A DNA stretch of 64,000 bases, taken from the NCBI RefSeq assembly GCF_000219535.2, contig NZ_CP007806.1, forward strand, positions 4,128,501-4,192,500, in the 5' to 3' direction. Positions 52,876 to 61,854 of this stretch are shown in pieces. The position numbers and the translations under genes are program-made. Source of the stretch: Brevibacillus laterosporus LMG 15441 (GTDB taxonomy: Bacteria; Bacillota; Bacilli; Brevibacillales; Brevibacillaceae). The notes beneath the pieces were generated by a model. It saw only the letters and a program-made list of their open reading frames with translations, had not been told where the DNA came from and did no database searches. The stretch's first letter is position 1, and every line of letters begins with the position of its first letter.

Positions 52876-54387
52876 CTAATTCGGTTCTAAAACATAAGAA
52901 TATGGCACATGTAAAAAGGAAAGTAAACGATTTTGCCCCTCTTCCTCCTGAACCATTTGAAGAATTTCGCTGATCTCCTTTTGGACAGACTCATACCGAA
53001 GTTCGTGTTGCTGCTCTGATTCCGCATTCGTTTCATACTCCATTATCCAACCTGCTACTTGCTTTGCTAAGGGGAAAAGGGCCTTCTGAATTTTCGTATA
53101 GCTCATTGATAATTGGTGCTGATTTTGTTCGAAAAGCTGTTCAGAGCGCTGTTCCAAATATCCACGAATCTCCGCCAAGCGAGACAGTAATTCTCTTACT
53201 TTCCATAGTTGCTTATGCTGCTCTCGTTGCTTTGAATCTAGAAGTGGGAACGGATCGCTGGATAGTAGGGCTTGTAAGTCTGGCCACGGCTTTTTCTGAA
53301 GTGATTCCTCCAGCTTTTTCATGCAATACGCATCAGCAGGAAGCAGTTCTACCGTTTCTCTGAAGGCAGGTAAGGTATTTCGCGCATAGCTTTTCACTCC
53401 CCAATCGCTATGAGCTTGCAGGGCTTTCACAAAAGAAAAACAATGTGGATCTACTAATTCCAGTTCTCGCTCGCTTACCTCATGAGTAGACAAAATTGTT
53501 TGTTTGACCGTGTTATCTGGTATCTGAGAATGTCCTTCCCCCAATTGCATTCCCCTCTTCACATAAGTCCGCAATGTATCACCTGTCAAAGAGGAATCCT
53601 CATTTCCTTGATAAAGCTGGATACGGAAGGCGGCAAATTCTTCAAAGCCCTGTAGATTCCCGTATCCATCATCAATAACATGCAAATCTGCCTGTACTTC
53701 CATTAGCTCACTTAGTACCTGCTCTTCTAATGCGTAGATACATCCCTCGATGTGAGTCCAATAGCTTCTGCATTCCGCCTCTGAACCCAATACCCTTTGA
53801 TAGACATCATGAAATAAGAGGATATGAGCAATTTCATGAAAATAATTTTGAAACGGAAACTTGAGATTTTCCCCCCGGAGATAGGAGCCTGCATTCTGAT
53901 AGATTTTCCCGTGCTCAGGACGAAACAGTGTAGGTAAGGTGGAATCCACATCTAAAAAGAGTTCAATGCCCGCATTATAGCTGTTAGCCCATATAGCAAG
54001 GTAAGTTGGACTTAGCAGGAGGGCTATAGAATGGTTGGTAATTTGTACAGGTAGATTAAAGTGAAGACCATTCGTCTCTTCCTGCAAGGATAACCACGTC
54101 ATCCCTACTGCCAAAGCCTGATACAACGCAAATTCACCCTGTGCAACCGAATGTCTCGCATAAAGCTGTAACTGTCTAAGGCAATTCGTGACACCTTCTG
54201 CTTCATATGTATATTGTTGTTGAAACTGTTCAAGGCCCTCTACAAAATCCTCGTGTTCAATCGTCAAAAATACATTAATTCCATCTACCCAGAAGTCCGA
54301 TCCTATTTTCGACTCCAACCATTCATCCGTCTGATGTGCTAGCTTACGTAATTCCTCATAACGCTGTAGCATGTGAGGGGAATTCAT
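52876..54387 (-). CDS. HExxH-motif (zincin-like) protein of a putative small-peptide cassette
   Basis: 503 aa, no signal peptide or membrane helix, so cytoplasmic. About residues 186-192 read FHEIAHILLFHD, a zinc- or iron-binding HExxH. About 35 residues later ELMEVQADLHVIDDGYG could supply a third acidic ligand, as in gluzincin peptidases. The C-terminal 150 residues are helical and Glu/Gln-rich. The family is not recognised with certainty. Candidates are a metallopeptidase that processes the two small peptides encoded just upstream, or a peptide-modifying enzyme of the HExxH type found in RiPP loci. ATG at 54387 with AAGGGATAGG. The gene follows the peptide genes after a hairpin that probably sets its lower expression. 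Confidence 0.7.
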   Translation of the reverse strand: MNSPHMLQRYEELRKLAHQTDEWLESKIGSDFWVDGINVFLTIEHEDFVEGLEQFQQQYTYEAEGVTNCLRQLQLYARHSVAQGEFALYQALAVGMTWLSLQEETNGLHFNLPVQITNHSIALLLSPTYLAIWANSYNAGIELFLDVDSTLPTLFRPEHGKIYQNAGSYLRGENLKFPFQNYFHEIAHILLFHDVYQRVLGSEAECRSYWTHIEGCIYALEEQVLSELMEVQADLHVIDDGYGNLQGFEEFAAFRIQLYQGNEDSSLTGDTLRTYVKRGMQLGEGHSQIPDNTVKQTILSTHEVSERELELVDPHCFSFVKALQAHSDWGVKSYARNTLPAFRETVELLPADAYCMKKLEESLQKKPWPDLQALLSSDPFPLLDSKQREQHKQLWKVRELLSRLAEIRGYLEQRSEQLFEQNQHQLSMSYTKIQKALFPLAKQVAGWIMEYETNAESEQQHELRYESVQKEISEILQMVQEEEGQNRLLSFLHVPYSYVLEPN

Positions 54388-54435
54388 TTTATCCTATCCC
54401 TTCTTCAATTTGATAGAAATGCTTTCGTCCGATAA

Positions 54436-54473
54436 CAAAACAAGAGCACGCGTCAAAACCATACGTGCTCTTG
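54436..54473 (-). terminator. hairpin between the peptide genes and the HExxH gene
   Basis: CAAGAGCACG and CGTGCTCTTG form a perfect 10-base stem, then TTTTGTTAT on the minus strand. Its place suggests partial termination, giving abundant peptide mRNA and little enzyme mRNA. Confidence 0.75.
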
Positions 54474-54482
54474 CCTTACACA

Positions 54483-54578
54483 TTAAAGCTTACAAACTCC
54501 GGTAATAATTGGATGTGCCATCCCTTTAAGTTCATCTACTTTTTCATTGTTGACCGTAATTTTAACAACTTTTTTCAC
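54483..54578 (-). CDS. 31-aa peptide 2 (putative precursor)
   Basis: 31 codons, GTG start with AAAGGAGGG eight bases upstream. Begins MKKVVKITVNNEKVDELKG and ends MAHPIITGVCKL. It has the same length and same MKKVVK opening as peptide 1, and a Val-Cys pair close to the end, so the two are paralogues. No signal peptide. The charged front half followed by a hydrophobic Cys-containing back half is compatible with leader and core parts of a ribosomal peptide; this is an inference. Not recognised as a known family. Confidence 0.65.
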   Translation of the reverse strand: MKKVVKITVNNEKVDELKGMAHPIITGVCKL

Positions 54579-54632
54579 AGCAAAACCCTCCTTTACGTTG
54601 AAAGTTCATTTTACTTTAAAAAAAGTACTACT

Positions 54633-54728
54633 TTACAAGCAAACATCAACAACTACACGCCACATTAACTCTTTCATTTGCTTTACATTCTTGTTATCCG
54701 AGAGTTCTACTTTTACTACTTTTTTCAT
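54633..54728 (-). CDS. 31-aa peptide 1 (putative precursor)
   Basis: 31 codons, ATG start with AAGGAGGATG at good spacing. Begins MKKVVKVELSDNKNVKQ and ends MKELMWRVVVDVCL. Paralogous to peptide 2 (shared MKKVVK, equal length, Val-Cys near the end). Both precede the HExxH gene on the same strand. A sigma-A-like promoter with an overlapping inverted repeat lies directly upstream. Function unknown. Confidence 0.65.
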   Translation of the reverse strand: MKKVVKVELSDNKNVKQMKELMWRVVVDVCL

Positions 54729-54752
54729 TATTTCATCCTCCTTATAACCAGA

Positions 54753-54780
54753 TTTATATGATAGGAGTGATAACTATCAA
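54753..54780 (-). promoter_or_regulatory. promoter of the peptide cassette with inverted repeat
   Basis: On the minus strand TTGATA (-35), 16 bases, TATAAA (-10). TGATAG and CTATCA (54759-54764 and 54774-54779) form an inverted repeat within the spacer, placed where a repressor would bind. Confidence 0.55.
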
Positions 54781-55066
54781 TACATATATTATGATAGATA
54801 ATTCTGAACATTTCAATAATATTACATTTTTTTTATATTATACTAGCTTTGGCAGACGAATTACATCCAGTAACATATATAGAGACGAAGGTATGGAAAT
54901 GTTTCGAGAACAGCTATTACATACAAATAAGCATGGAAATAGGCCAATGAAAATAAAAACGGAGCGATAGAAGGACAAATTCCTGTCTACTACTCCGGCT
55001 TATCATGCTTTTTACTTGCGTTTTTGTCTGTATGTTGCCTTACCCGGCAGTTTTGCTCCTCATGCT

Positions 55067-55978
55067 CTACCGTTTTTGTTCATTCATCGCTTGCAGGGCC
55101 AAATAATAAGCCCCTTTTGAAGAACAAGTCTCGTCTATAACAAATACGGGGTCTGGTATCGCATTTTTTACCTCTTCGTAAAACGCCTCTTGCACAAGCG
55201 CAATTTTGGTCAAGACACTGCCCTTTAAAGCAATGGAAACAGGTGATTCAAACCTGAATTTATGGTACAAACGGATCGTTATTTGAGCCAGATGCTCTCC
55301 CGCCCTTTGTAGAATTCGTTGAGCATTTGGTTCACCAGCTTCCGCTTCTTTCACAACTAAGGGGGTTAGGGCTGCTATTTTATCCTTTGAAGAAGAATAG
55401 ACAAAGTCTTTGATCTGTGCTGTCTTTTGGATTTTCAAATATTCGACTAGCCTCTGGCCTAATGAGCTGGATTCAAATCCACACTCTTCCTCTAGGATTA
55501 ATTGACGCAGAGCTTCGATTCCAATCCAATATCCACTACCTTCGTCACCTAGTAGATGCCCCCATCCTCCCGTCATTAAGCTTTGACCTTGATGTACTCC
55601 AAGCGCTACCGCTCCCGTACCTGCGATGGTCAAAATGCCATCTTGCCCTTGCAAGCATGCCGCATGAGCAATTCGAGCGTCATTTGTGATCATGAGAGGT
55701 ATTCCAAAACGCTCTTGTAGACTCGTTTCCACTGCTTCTCGATGTGTTCCGCTCTGAATACCGGCTAGCCCCAAAAATAAATAGGCACATTCACAATCGT
55801 CTACGATTGCACTCTGACATTGTTCAATGGCTTTTATGATATGTGCGATAGCTGTCTCTCTATGCACTAGAACATTACCATATCCGCTTTCTGCCCTAGC
55901 AAGCTCTGCTCCTTGAAAATTGTAGGCTACCGCTATTGTTTTCGTTCCCCCGCCATCAACTCCAATGATATAGGCCAC
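55067..55978 (-). CDS. N-acetylglucosamine kinase, BadF/BadG family (MurK-like)
   Basis: 303 aa. ASKHA-fold sugar kinase: IIGVDGGGTKTIAVAY (phosphate 1), ITNDARIAHAACL, TIAGTGAVALGV (phosphate 2), GGWGHLLGDEGSGYWIG and a final VSIALKGSVLT. The family phosphorylates GlcNAc, and in Clostridium (MurK) also MurNAc, at C6 with ATP. It is the last gene of the cell-wall-sugar cluster, where it would rescue free GlcNAc released by MupG. GTG start at 55978 with AAGGTGAG. No obvious terminator follows. Confidence 0.85.
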   Translation of the reverse strand: MAYIIGVDGGGTKTIAVAYNFQGAELARAESGYGNVLVHRETAIAHIIKAIEQCQSAIVDDCECAYLFLGLAGIQSGTHREAVETSLQERFGIPLMITNDARIAHAACLQGQDGILTIAGTGAVALGVHQGQSLMTGGWGHLLGDEGSGYWIGIEALRQLILEEECGFESSSLGQRLVEYLKIQKTAQIKDFVYSSSKDKIAALTPLVVKEAEAGEPNAQRILQRAGEHLAQITIRLYHKFRFESPVSIALKGSVLTKIALVQEAFYEEVKNAIPDPVFVIDETCSSKGAYYLALQAMNEQKR

Positions 55979-55997
55979 TTTTCTTCACTCACCTTAC

Positions 55998-57086
55998 TTA
56001 CGCTTTTTCAACAAACGCAAATTTTCCCCATGGCTGTAATTGATCCAATAAGAAAATTTCTTCTTCCGCAATACGACCAACCACATTGGTCTTCCCTGAA
56101 TTCTCCATATCCTGCAAAGCTAGTTGCAATTCTCCTTTGTACTGCCCATATAGATTGTTTTCAATTAAAATATCTCCACGGCGGATATGCGGTGTATTGG
56201 ATGGTGGAAAATCCTCCTGCTTGTATTTCACGCGAGATTGTGTGGAACGAATTAGGTAATCGGACACGTCCCCGCGATAGAAATGTGGCTCTTCTACTAC
56301 AATCTTTTTCTCAAGAGGCGTAATGCTGTCATGCAACTGGACCCTAAATGTTAATTTATGAGGATTCACTTCGCTTACTTCCCGTAGCTCTGATTCTGAT
56401 GCATAAGCATTTGCGATAATGATATCGTCAATCAGTCCCATTGAATACAGGTGCTTTACCTGTGTAGCGATAGGAAGCGTACGGTGCATTTCCAGTGAGC
56501 AAAGCCCCTCAGTGACTGGCCATGGACCAAATGTAGCTGCCATCGAAGTAACAAACGCTGCTGTTCGAATTCCTTTTTCTTTAAATTGGCGGCTACAAGC
56601 TTCAAAATGCTCCAATGACAAGCCTGAATAGCGATGCGGATAAAAATTATGTGAACCAAGTATATGATCTACTTGAGGCTGGTACGTCATAATATTGTCA
56701 ATATACTTTGTTCCGCTGCTCATATTTAATTCAATTTTTAACCCATACGGATTATAGGTCATCATCGCTTCCTCATGACCGGTAAATCCCATATCAAGAC
56801 GAATGCCATAAGCCCCTAGACGATGAAAAAAAGATAGATCATCATAGGAAATGCCCAATTTACCAAAAACACGCGGTGCTATATCCACGATGACTTGCAT
56901 ACCTAGGCTATTGGCGAAATCAATGGTTTCTCTAAATTCCTGCACAATTGTCTCAGCATCCCCTTCAACAGACAATAGGCAAGTAAAAATCCGTGTAAAG
57001 CCATATTGATGCGCTAATGCAATATACGCTTTGTCCTTCTCGACTGTACTATGCTCCGGGTAAATAGAGATACCTAGCTGATGCAT
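55998..57086 (-). CDS. mupG: 6-phospho-N-acetylmuramidase MupG (DUF871)
   Basis: 362 aa. TIM-barrel plus C-terminal cyclophilin-like domain of the DUF871/MupG family. LGISIYPEHSTVEKDKAYI at the N-terminus, RLDMGFTGHEEAMMTYNPYG and ILGSHNFYPHRYSGLSLEHF are family hallmarks; the C-terminal domain starts near 240. The S. aureus enzyme cleaves MurNAc-6-phosphate-GlcNAc to MurNAc-6P and GlcNAc in the cytoplasm. Linked genes here (PTS, murQ, GlcNAc kinase) handle exactly its substrate and products. ATG with AAAGGAGGG. 17 bases after the IIA gene. Confidence 0.9.
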   Translation of the reverse strand: MHQLGISIYPEHSTVEKDKAYIALAHQYGFTRIFTCLLSVEGDAETIVQEFRETIDFANSLGMQVIVDIAPRVFGKLGISYDDLSFFHRLGAYGIRLDMGFTGHEEAMMTYNPYGLKIELNMSSGTKYIDNIMTYQPQVDHILGSHNFYPHRYSGLSLEHFEACSRQFKEKGIRTAAFVTSMAATFGPWPVTEGLCSLEMHRTLPIATQVKHLYSMGLIDDIIIANAYASESELREVSEVNPHKLTFRVQLHDSITPLEKKIVVEEPHFYRGDVSDYLIRSTQSRVKYKQEDFPPSNTPHIRRGDILIENNLYGQYKGELQLALQDMENSGKTNVVGRIAEEEIFLLDQLQPWGKFAFVEKA

Positions 57087-57103
57087 ATCAAACCCTCCTT
57101 TGT

Positions 57104-57451
57104 CTATTTTGAGGTTTCTGCTTTTACTTTTTGTAAAATACGAATCATATGCTCAATCAGCTTTTGCTCACTCATTGAGGTCATAAGATGGTCTTGTGCA
57201 TGAATCATTAGCAGTGTTTTCTCCGCAGGTGTGCCGTTTAGTTCAGCTTGAATTAAATCCGTTTGTGTGTGGTGAGCAAGTGTTAATTCTTCCTGCGCCT
57301 GCTTCATAAGCTCAGCAGCTTTTTCAAAGTTATACTCTTCGGCTGCTGACAAGGCTTCAAAAGCAAGACCACGAGCATTTCCACTATGGACAATAATTTC
57401 AAAAATGACCGTTTCATTGTTATTGACTTCGTTGTTCGTTTCGTTTTGCAT
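57104..57451 (-). CDS. PTS lactose/cellobiose-type IIA component
   Basis: 115 aa, three-helix IIA of the lactose/chitobiose family. HSGNARGLAFEALSAAEEYN at the N-terminus and MIHAQDHLMTSM with the phosphorylated His. It passes phosphate from HPr to the IIB encoded at 61855-62160. ATG with GGGAGTGG. Separated from IIB/IIC by three genes, but on the same strand within the cluster. Confidence 0.92.
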   Translation of the reverse strand: MQNETNNEVNNNETVIFEIIVHSGNARGLAFEALSAAEEYNFEKAAELMKQAQEELTLAHHTQTDLIQAELNGTPAEKTLLMIHAQDHLMTSMSEQKLIEHMIRILQKVKAETSK

Positions 57452-57488
57452 GCTGATCCACTCCCATTCATATCATGATTCCTCTTCT

Positions 57489-58643
57489 TTACACACCTCT
57501 AGGAGGATACGTTACATTCCCCAAAATAACAGGCTCCCGAGCTCCTGTAGCAGTTGGCACATTACTTGGCAGACGGTGCAACGTTTCATGGGCCAATAAA
57601 GCAAATGCAACTGCTTCCTTAGCTTCGGACGACAATCCGACATCTTCCTGTGTGATAACCCTGCATGTATTCCCCAACTGTTGCTGTAGCATAGAGAGTA
57701 GCGTCTTGTTATAGCTACCGCCACCCCCAATGATCACCTCATCCACCTGCAATGTGGGAAAAATATAATTTTTGCAATGATAAGCAATCGAGCTAGCTGT
57801 AAACATCGTCATGGTAGCAAGTAAATCGTATGGGGATAGATGAGTATTTTCACGTATGATTTTCTCAACAAACTGCTTACCAAATAGCTCCCTACCCGTG
57901 GATTTAGGCGGTTGTAGCTGCATATATTCGATACTCATGCATTGTGTAAGCAAAGCCTCATCTACTACTCCTTGAGCCGCCCATTTTCCATCCTGATCAT
58001 AAGCTGTATCGAATAGAACTCTACACAGCTCGTCGATTATCATGTTACCAGGACCTGTATCAAAGGCATACACATCCTGTAACTGAGCTGCCTTAGGAAT
58101 GACGGTTACATTGCCGATCCCACCAATGTTTTGCAACAGCCGTGACTTTTCCTGTTCTCGGTACATGATCAGCTCGGTGTAGGGGACCAGAGGAGCTCCC
58201 TGTCCTCCTGCAGCCATGTCCATGGTGCGAAAATTGGAAATGACAGTTGTGTTGGTACGATAGGCAATTACTGCAGGCTCCCCGATCTGCAAAGTGGATG
58301 CGACATACGCTCCCTCTGACTGAGGCTGATGATAAATCGTTTGACCATGAGAACCAATGACAGAAATATTGGCAAAATCAAGCTGATTTTGTTTACAAAT
58401 GGCTTCTACAGCGTCAGCAAATAATTCTCCGAGTTTAAAGTTCAGGCTACAAATGACCTGTACGTTCGAGCGTTCAAGTGACAAGCTGTCCATAATTTCG
58501 TCGCGCACAGACTGAGGAAATGGAAGCGTCATAAAATCAAGTAACTTAACCTGTGAATCATAGCCCGTTCCCTGAATATCGACCAGTGCTACATCAATGC
58601 CATCCAAAGAGGTACCTGACATAAGTCCGATTACATAAGCCAT
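57489..58643 (-). CDS. anmK: anhydro-N-acetylmuramic acid kinase AnmK
   Basis: 384 aa. Converts 1,6-anhydroMurNAc plus ATP to MurNAc-6-phosphate. Seen: [19 protein letters not shown] at the N-terminus, [47 protein letters not shown] and a final [20 protein letters not shown]. Full length for the family. ATG two bases after the stop of the GH4 gene, hence co-transcribed. Feeds MurQ. Confidence 0.95.
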   Translation of the reverse strand: MAYVIGLMSGTSLDGIDVALVDIQGTGYDSQVKLLDFMTLPFPQSVRDEIMDSLSLERSNVQVICSLNFKLGELFADAVEAICKQNQLDFANISVIGSHGQTIYHQPQSEGAYVASTLQIGEPAVIAYRTNTTVISNFRTMDMAAGGQGAPLVPYTELIMYREQEKSRLLQNIGGIGNVTVIPKAAQLQDVYAFDTGPGNMIIDELCRVLFDTAYDQDGKWAAQGVVDEALLTQCMSIEYMQLQPPKSTGRELFGKQFVEKIIRENTHLSPYDLLATMTMFTASSIAYHCKNYIFPTLQVDEVIIGGGGSYNKTLLSMLQQQLGNTCRVITQEDVGLSSEAKEAVAFALLAHETLHRLPSNVPTATGAREPVILGNVTYPPRGV

Positions 58644-58645
58644 AA

Positions 58646-59977
58646 TTAAGCTTGCTCCTCTTTAAAAAATTGAGGCAGATAATCACGATGTGCCTCTAAC
58701 AAATCATCCAACACAGCCTTAGCTTTTTCATCACTTGGCACTAAAGGATTAATCGTCAATGCCAGCAAGGCTTTCTCATAAGAACCAGTCACCGCCGCCT
58801 CTGCACCTACCCGCTCAAACGATTTGATCTGTTGAACAAGTCCATTAATAGCTGTAGGTAACTCGCCTACTGTGATTGGTTTTGGCCCTTCCTTCGTAAC
58901 CATGCAATTTACTTCGATTGCTGAATCATGAGGAATCCCCTGAATGGTTCCATTGTTTCTAACATTTAAAGTCTGAATATCATTTGTTCCATTATACAGA
59001 GAGGAGATAAGACTACATGCGGCATCACTATAATACGCACCGCCGCGTTTTTCTAACTGTGGAGGTTTGATTTGTAGCTGTTCATCTCGGTATAGTTCAA
59101 AGAGATCGTCTTCCAATCGTTTTACCACCTCTGCTCGCGTGGTTCCTGATTCGAATGCTTTTAATTCCTCAGCTAAAATATCCTGTGTCTTATAGTAGTA
59201 CCGATGATATGGGCATGGGATTACGCCTAATGCTTGCAGGAAAGTTGGCTCCCAAGGCATTGGAGCGATATTGCGCATAGATAATTGTTTCTCTGGGTCA
59301 GCCAGCATGTGCAGGACCTGCTTGGTTACATCCTCCCCATCAACTGTAGCGCGAAGTCCATATACAAGATGGTTAAGTCCGGCAAAATCAATGTGAAGTC
59401 GTCCTACATCAATATCAAGCATCTTTGCTATCGTCATCTTTGTGGTAATCGGTACGTTACAAATACCAATGACCTTAGAATGCTTACCATAACGCAATAG
59501 CGCTTCGGTTACCATGCCAGCCGGATTGGTAAAGTTAATCAGCCATGCATTCGGGCATAGCTCTTGCATATCCTCGGCAATTTGCAGCAGGACAGGTATC
59601 GTACGCAGTCCCTTAAATAATCCACCTGCTCCATTGGTTTCCTGACCAATCATTCCATGCATTAATGGAATCCGTTCATCCTTAATCCGCGCTTCCAATA
59701 ATCCAACCCGCATTTGTGTCGTAACAAAATCGGCGTCCCGTAAAGCCTCCCTGCGATCCAATGTTAGATGAATCTCCATCGGTACACCCGCTTTTTTGAC
59801 CATACGTTTAGCTAATTCACCAACAATGTGTAGCTTCTCTCGCCCTTCCTCGATATCTACCAGCCATAATTCACGGATTGGCATCTCATTGTATCTCTTA
59901 AGAAATCCTTCCACCAGCTCCGGAGTATAGCTAGAGCCTCCTCCGATCGTTACAATCTTAATCCCTTTTTTACTCAT
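58646..59977 (-). CDS. 6-phospho-beta-glucosidase, glycoside hydrolase family 4
   Basis: 443 aa. NAD+- and Mn2+-dependent GH4 enzyme: [19 protein letters not shown] (NAD site), [20 protein letters not shown], the [15 protein letters not shown] catalytic region, [18 protein letters not shown] and GICNVP (metal-binding Cys). The family hydrolyses 6-phospho-beta-glycosides such as cellobiose-6P or chitobiose-6P. In this context a 6-phosphorylated amino-sugar disaccharide is plausible. The ATG at 59977 has AGAGGAGAAAG; the frame is open to 60052 without a ribosome site. Confidence 0.9.
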   Translation of the reverse strand: MSKKGIKIVTIGGGSSYTPELVEGFLKRYNEMPIRELWLVDIEEGREKLHIVGELAKRMVKKAGVPMEIHLTLDRREALRDADFVTTQMRVGLLEARIKDERIPLMHGMIGQETNGAGGLFKGLRTIPVLLQIAEDMQELCPNAWLINFTNPAGMVTEALLRYGKHSKVIGICNVPITTKMTIAKMLDIDVGRLHIDFAGLNHLVYGLRATVDGEDVTKQVLHMLADPEKQLSMRNIAPMPWEPTFLQALGVIPCPYHRYYYKTQDILAEELKAFESGTTRAEVVKRLEDDLFELYRDEQLQIKPPQLEKRGGAYYSDAACSLISSLYNGTNDIQTLNVRNNGTIQGIPHDSAIEVNCMVTKEGPKPITVGELPTAINGLVQQIKSFERVGAEAAVTGSYEKALLALTINPLVPSDEKAKAVLDDLLEAHRDYLPQFFKEEQA

Positions 59978-60054
59978 CTTGCTTTCTCCTCTCTGTCCCA
60001 TTTCTCCTATACTTGTCCGCAGATTTCTAGTCTTTTGAGGAAATAATGGCAAGC

Positions 60055-60342
60055 TTAGTACAAGTACACGAGATAATAACTAGCCGCCGTACAAACCACT
60101 AATGAACCGATAATAAATGTGATAGCCTGCATATGATTTTTATATTTGCCTTCAAAGTAAAGCATAACGATACTGACGCCTGCGCCTCCAGCCAAGCTAT
60201 TTACTAGAAATAGACTCGCTTGCTGGGATAGTCCCAACCACATCAGAAACGGGGTAAGCAGCAAATTTAAGCCCACCAAAAACGTAAAAAAGAAAAAAGC
60301 GCTTTTCCAACGAAATTTAATAAGCTTGTTGCTCTCCTCCAT
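60055..60342 (-). CDS. small membrane protein of the sugar cluster, 95 aa
   Basis: Three predicted membrane helices (AFFFFTFLVGLNLLLTPF; ASLFLVNSLAGGAGVSIVML; AITFIIGSLVVCTAASYYLV) and a short charged N-terminus (MEESNKLIKFRWK). The ATG at 60342 follows GAGGGGAGG; the frame is open 45 bases upstream without a ribosome site. It lies between the PTS IIC gene and the GH4 gene, 77 bases from the GH4 start. Not recognised; its constant place in the operon suggests a link to transport of cell-wall sugars. Confidence 0.7.
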   Translation of the reverse strand: MEESNKLIKFRWKSAFFFFTFLVGLNLLLTPFLMWLGLSQQASLFLVNSLAGGAGVSIVMLYFEGKYKNHMQAITFIIGSLVVCTAASYYLVYLY

Positions 60343-60397
60343 TGTCCATTCCTCCCCTCTATGCAAAACAACACTATCAGATAACAAGAACGTAATG

Positions 60398-60415
60398 TGA
60401 GTAGAATGCTACTCA
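60398..60415. repeat. perfect 18-base palindrome upstream of the small membrane gene
   Basis: TGAGTAGAATGCTACTCA: 7-base arms around AATG. It lies between the IIC terminator and the small membrane gene, where an internal operator or promoter element could sit. Confidence 0.45.
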
Positions 60416-60436
60416 TCTACCATGTATGCTTCTCCA

Positions 60437-60487
60437 ACAAAAGAGACGTGGACAAAGAATGCCATAAGCTCCCTTTGCTCCACGTCC
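60437..60487 (-). terminator. terminator-like hairpin after PTS IIC
   Basis: GACGTGGA, CAAAG and their complements CTTTG, CCACGTC pair around an 18-base loop, then TCTTTTGTT on the minus strand. It would reduce transcription of the downstream half of the cluster. Confidence 0.65.
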
Positions 60488-60512
60488 CCCCTTTCTTTAT
60501 CTTACATCATGT

Positions 60513-61790
60513 TTACATTGTCGCTGTTTCCTCAGCTTCTCTTTCTTGGTCCACTACTTTTTTGTCATACATTTTAAAGAATGGAATGTAGATCAGGAAG
60601 GAAATCAGGATATTGATTACGACCAGAATAATGGCTCTCCAATCCCCGCCCGTAGCCAGATACGCTCCAATCGGTGCTGGCAGTGTCCACGGTACCATAA
60701 TGTAAGTCGGATTCACCAAGCCAAGCACAGTGGCATAATACGACAAGGAAGCCGTAATAACAGGAACGATAACGAAAGGTATAATCAGCACTGGATTTAA
60801 CACAATCGGCATCCCGAAAATCACGGGTTCATTAATATTGAAGATCCCCGGTACAATGACAGTTTTTCCTAATGTCTTGTGATAGTTTGATTTGGCAAAT
60901 AACAGCATACATAGGACAAGACCAAGTGTCGCACCTGATCCTCCAACCCAAACATACCATTGAAAGAATGTTTCAGGTGCCACATGCGGAATCGCTTGAC
61001 CAGCGGCTACTGCCTCCGCATTTTTAGCCAAATACACTTCCCATAGTGGACGAGCAATCGTACCTACAATGGAAACCCCATGGATACCAAATGCCCAGAA
61101 GAACGTAATTAAAATAACCGGAATTAGTATACCAGGCAAGCTATCTCCTGCTTTTACTAACGGTGCAATAATTTTATCAACAAGTCCATGTAAATCAATT
61201 TTAAAGACAACCGTAATGATTGTCATGATCAGAAGCACGATTGCTACCGGGATCAATGCTTCAAAAGAACGTAGCAGGGAAGGCGGCACCTGATCTGGAA
61301 GCTTGATCATCAAATTGCGCTGTTTACAGAAGCGCAATACCTCTACAGCAAAAATAGAAGCAAGCATCGCTACGAACAAGCCGTGTCCACCTAGATTGGT
61401 CATTGGAAGAACAAAGCCTGCTCCATCCATCACTTTAGGTGCAATCGTCATGAGAAATGCCATGATTGCTAATTGTGAACCTGCCAAAGGATCAAGATTA
61501 TAGCTCTTCGCCAGATTATGCCCTATCCCAAAGGAAATGTAGAGTGACATGATAAACATCGTCATACGGTATGGAATAAGAATTTGACCCGCATTTTCCT
61601 TTGCCCACATTGTGATTGCCCAATCTTGTGGCAACGGTGGGAAAGCAATAATTAAGAAGAAACTTCCTACGATAATAAACGGTAAAGCGGAGATAACCCC
61701 GTCACGGATTGCACGTAAATGTCGTTGTTCAGCGATACGAGCAATAGGACCTGACAAGTGTTTATCTAAAAATTGTACAAAAGCGTCCAT
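60513..61790 (-). CDS. PTS cellobiose/chitobiose-type IIC permease
   Basis: 425 aa, about ten membrane helices. The lactose/diacetylchitobiose-family IIC layout is seen: HLRAIRDGVISALPFIIVGS near the N-terminus, the substrate loop with GIHGVSIVGTIARPLW, and IFNINEPVIFGMPIVLNP with the essential Glu near 300. It carries a beta-linked disaccharide inward while IIB phosphorylates it. The ATG at 61790 has GGGGGAAG; an upstream extension to 61823 has no ribosome site. Together with IIA and IIB it makes a complete transporter; by context the substrate is an amino-sugar disaccharide. Confidence 0.92.
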   Translation of the reverse strand: MDAFVQFLDKHLSGPIARIAEQRHLRAIRDGVISALPFIIVGSFFLIIAFPPLPQDWAITMWAKENAGQILIPYRMTMFIMSLYISFGIGHNLAKSYNLDPLAGSQLAIMAFLMTIAPKVMDGAGFVLPMTNLGGHGLFVAMLASIFAVEVLRFCKQRNLMIKLPDQVPPSLLRSFEALIPVAIVLLIMTIITVVFKIDLHGLVDKIIAPLVKAGDSLPGILIPVILITFFWAFGIHGVSIVGTIARPLWEVYLAKNAEAVAAGQAIPHVAPETFFQWYVWVGGSGATLGLVLCMLLFAKSNYHKTLGKTVIVPGIFNINEPVIFGMPIVLNPVLIIPFVIVPVITASLSYYATVLGLVNPTYIMVPWTLPAPIGAYLATGGDWRAIILVVINILISFLIYIPFFKMYDKKVVDQEREAEETATM

Positions 61791-61854
61791 TGTCTTACTT
61801 CCCCCTTTACGCCCTGCGGACATCCTCTTTACAAGAAATGTTCTAGGTGTCTGA

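Noticed and set aside
54758-54970. 70-codon plus-strand open frame divergent from the peptide cassette
   Set aside because: No ribosome site at a workable distance from any start codon; very AT-rich, and its start overlaps the cassette promoter. Not excluded, but unsupported.
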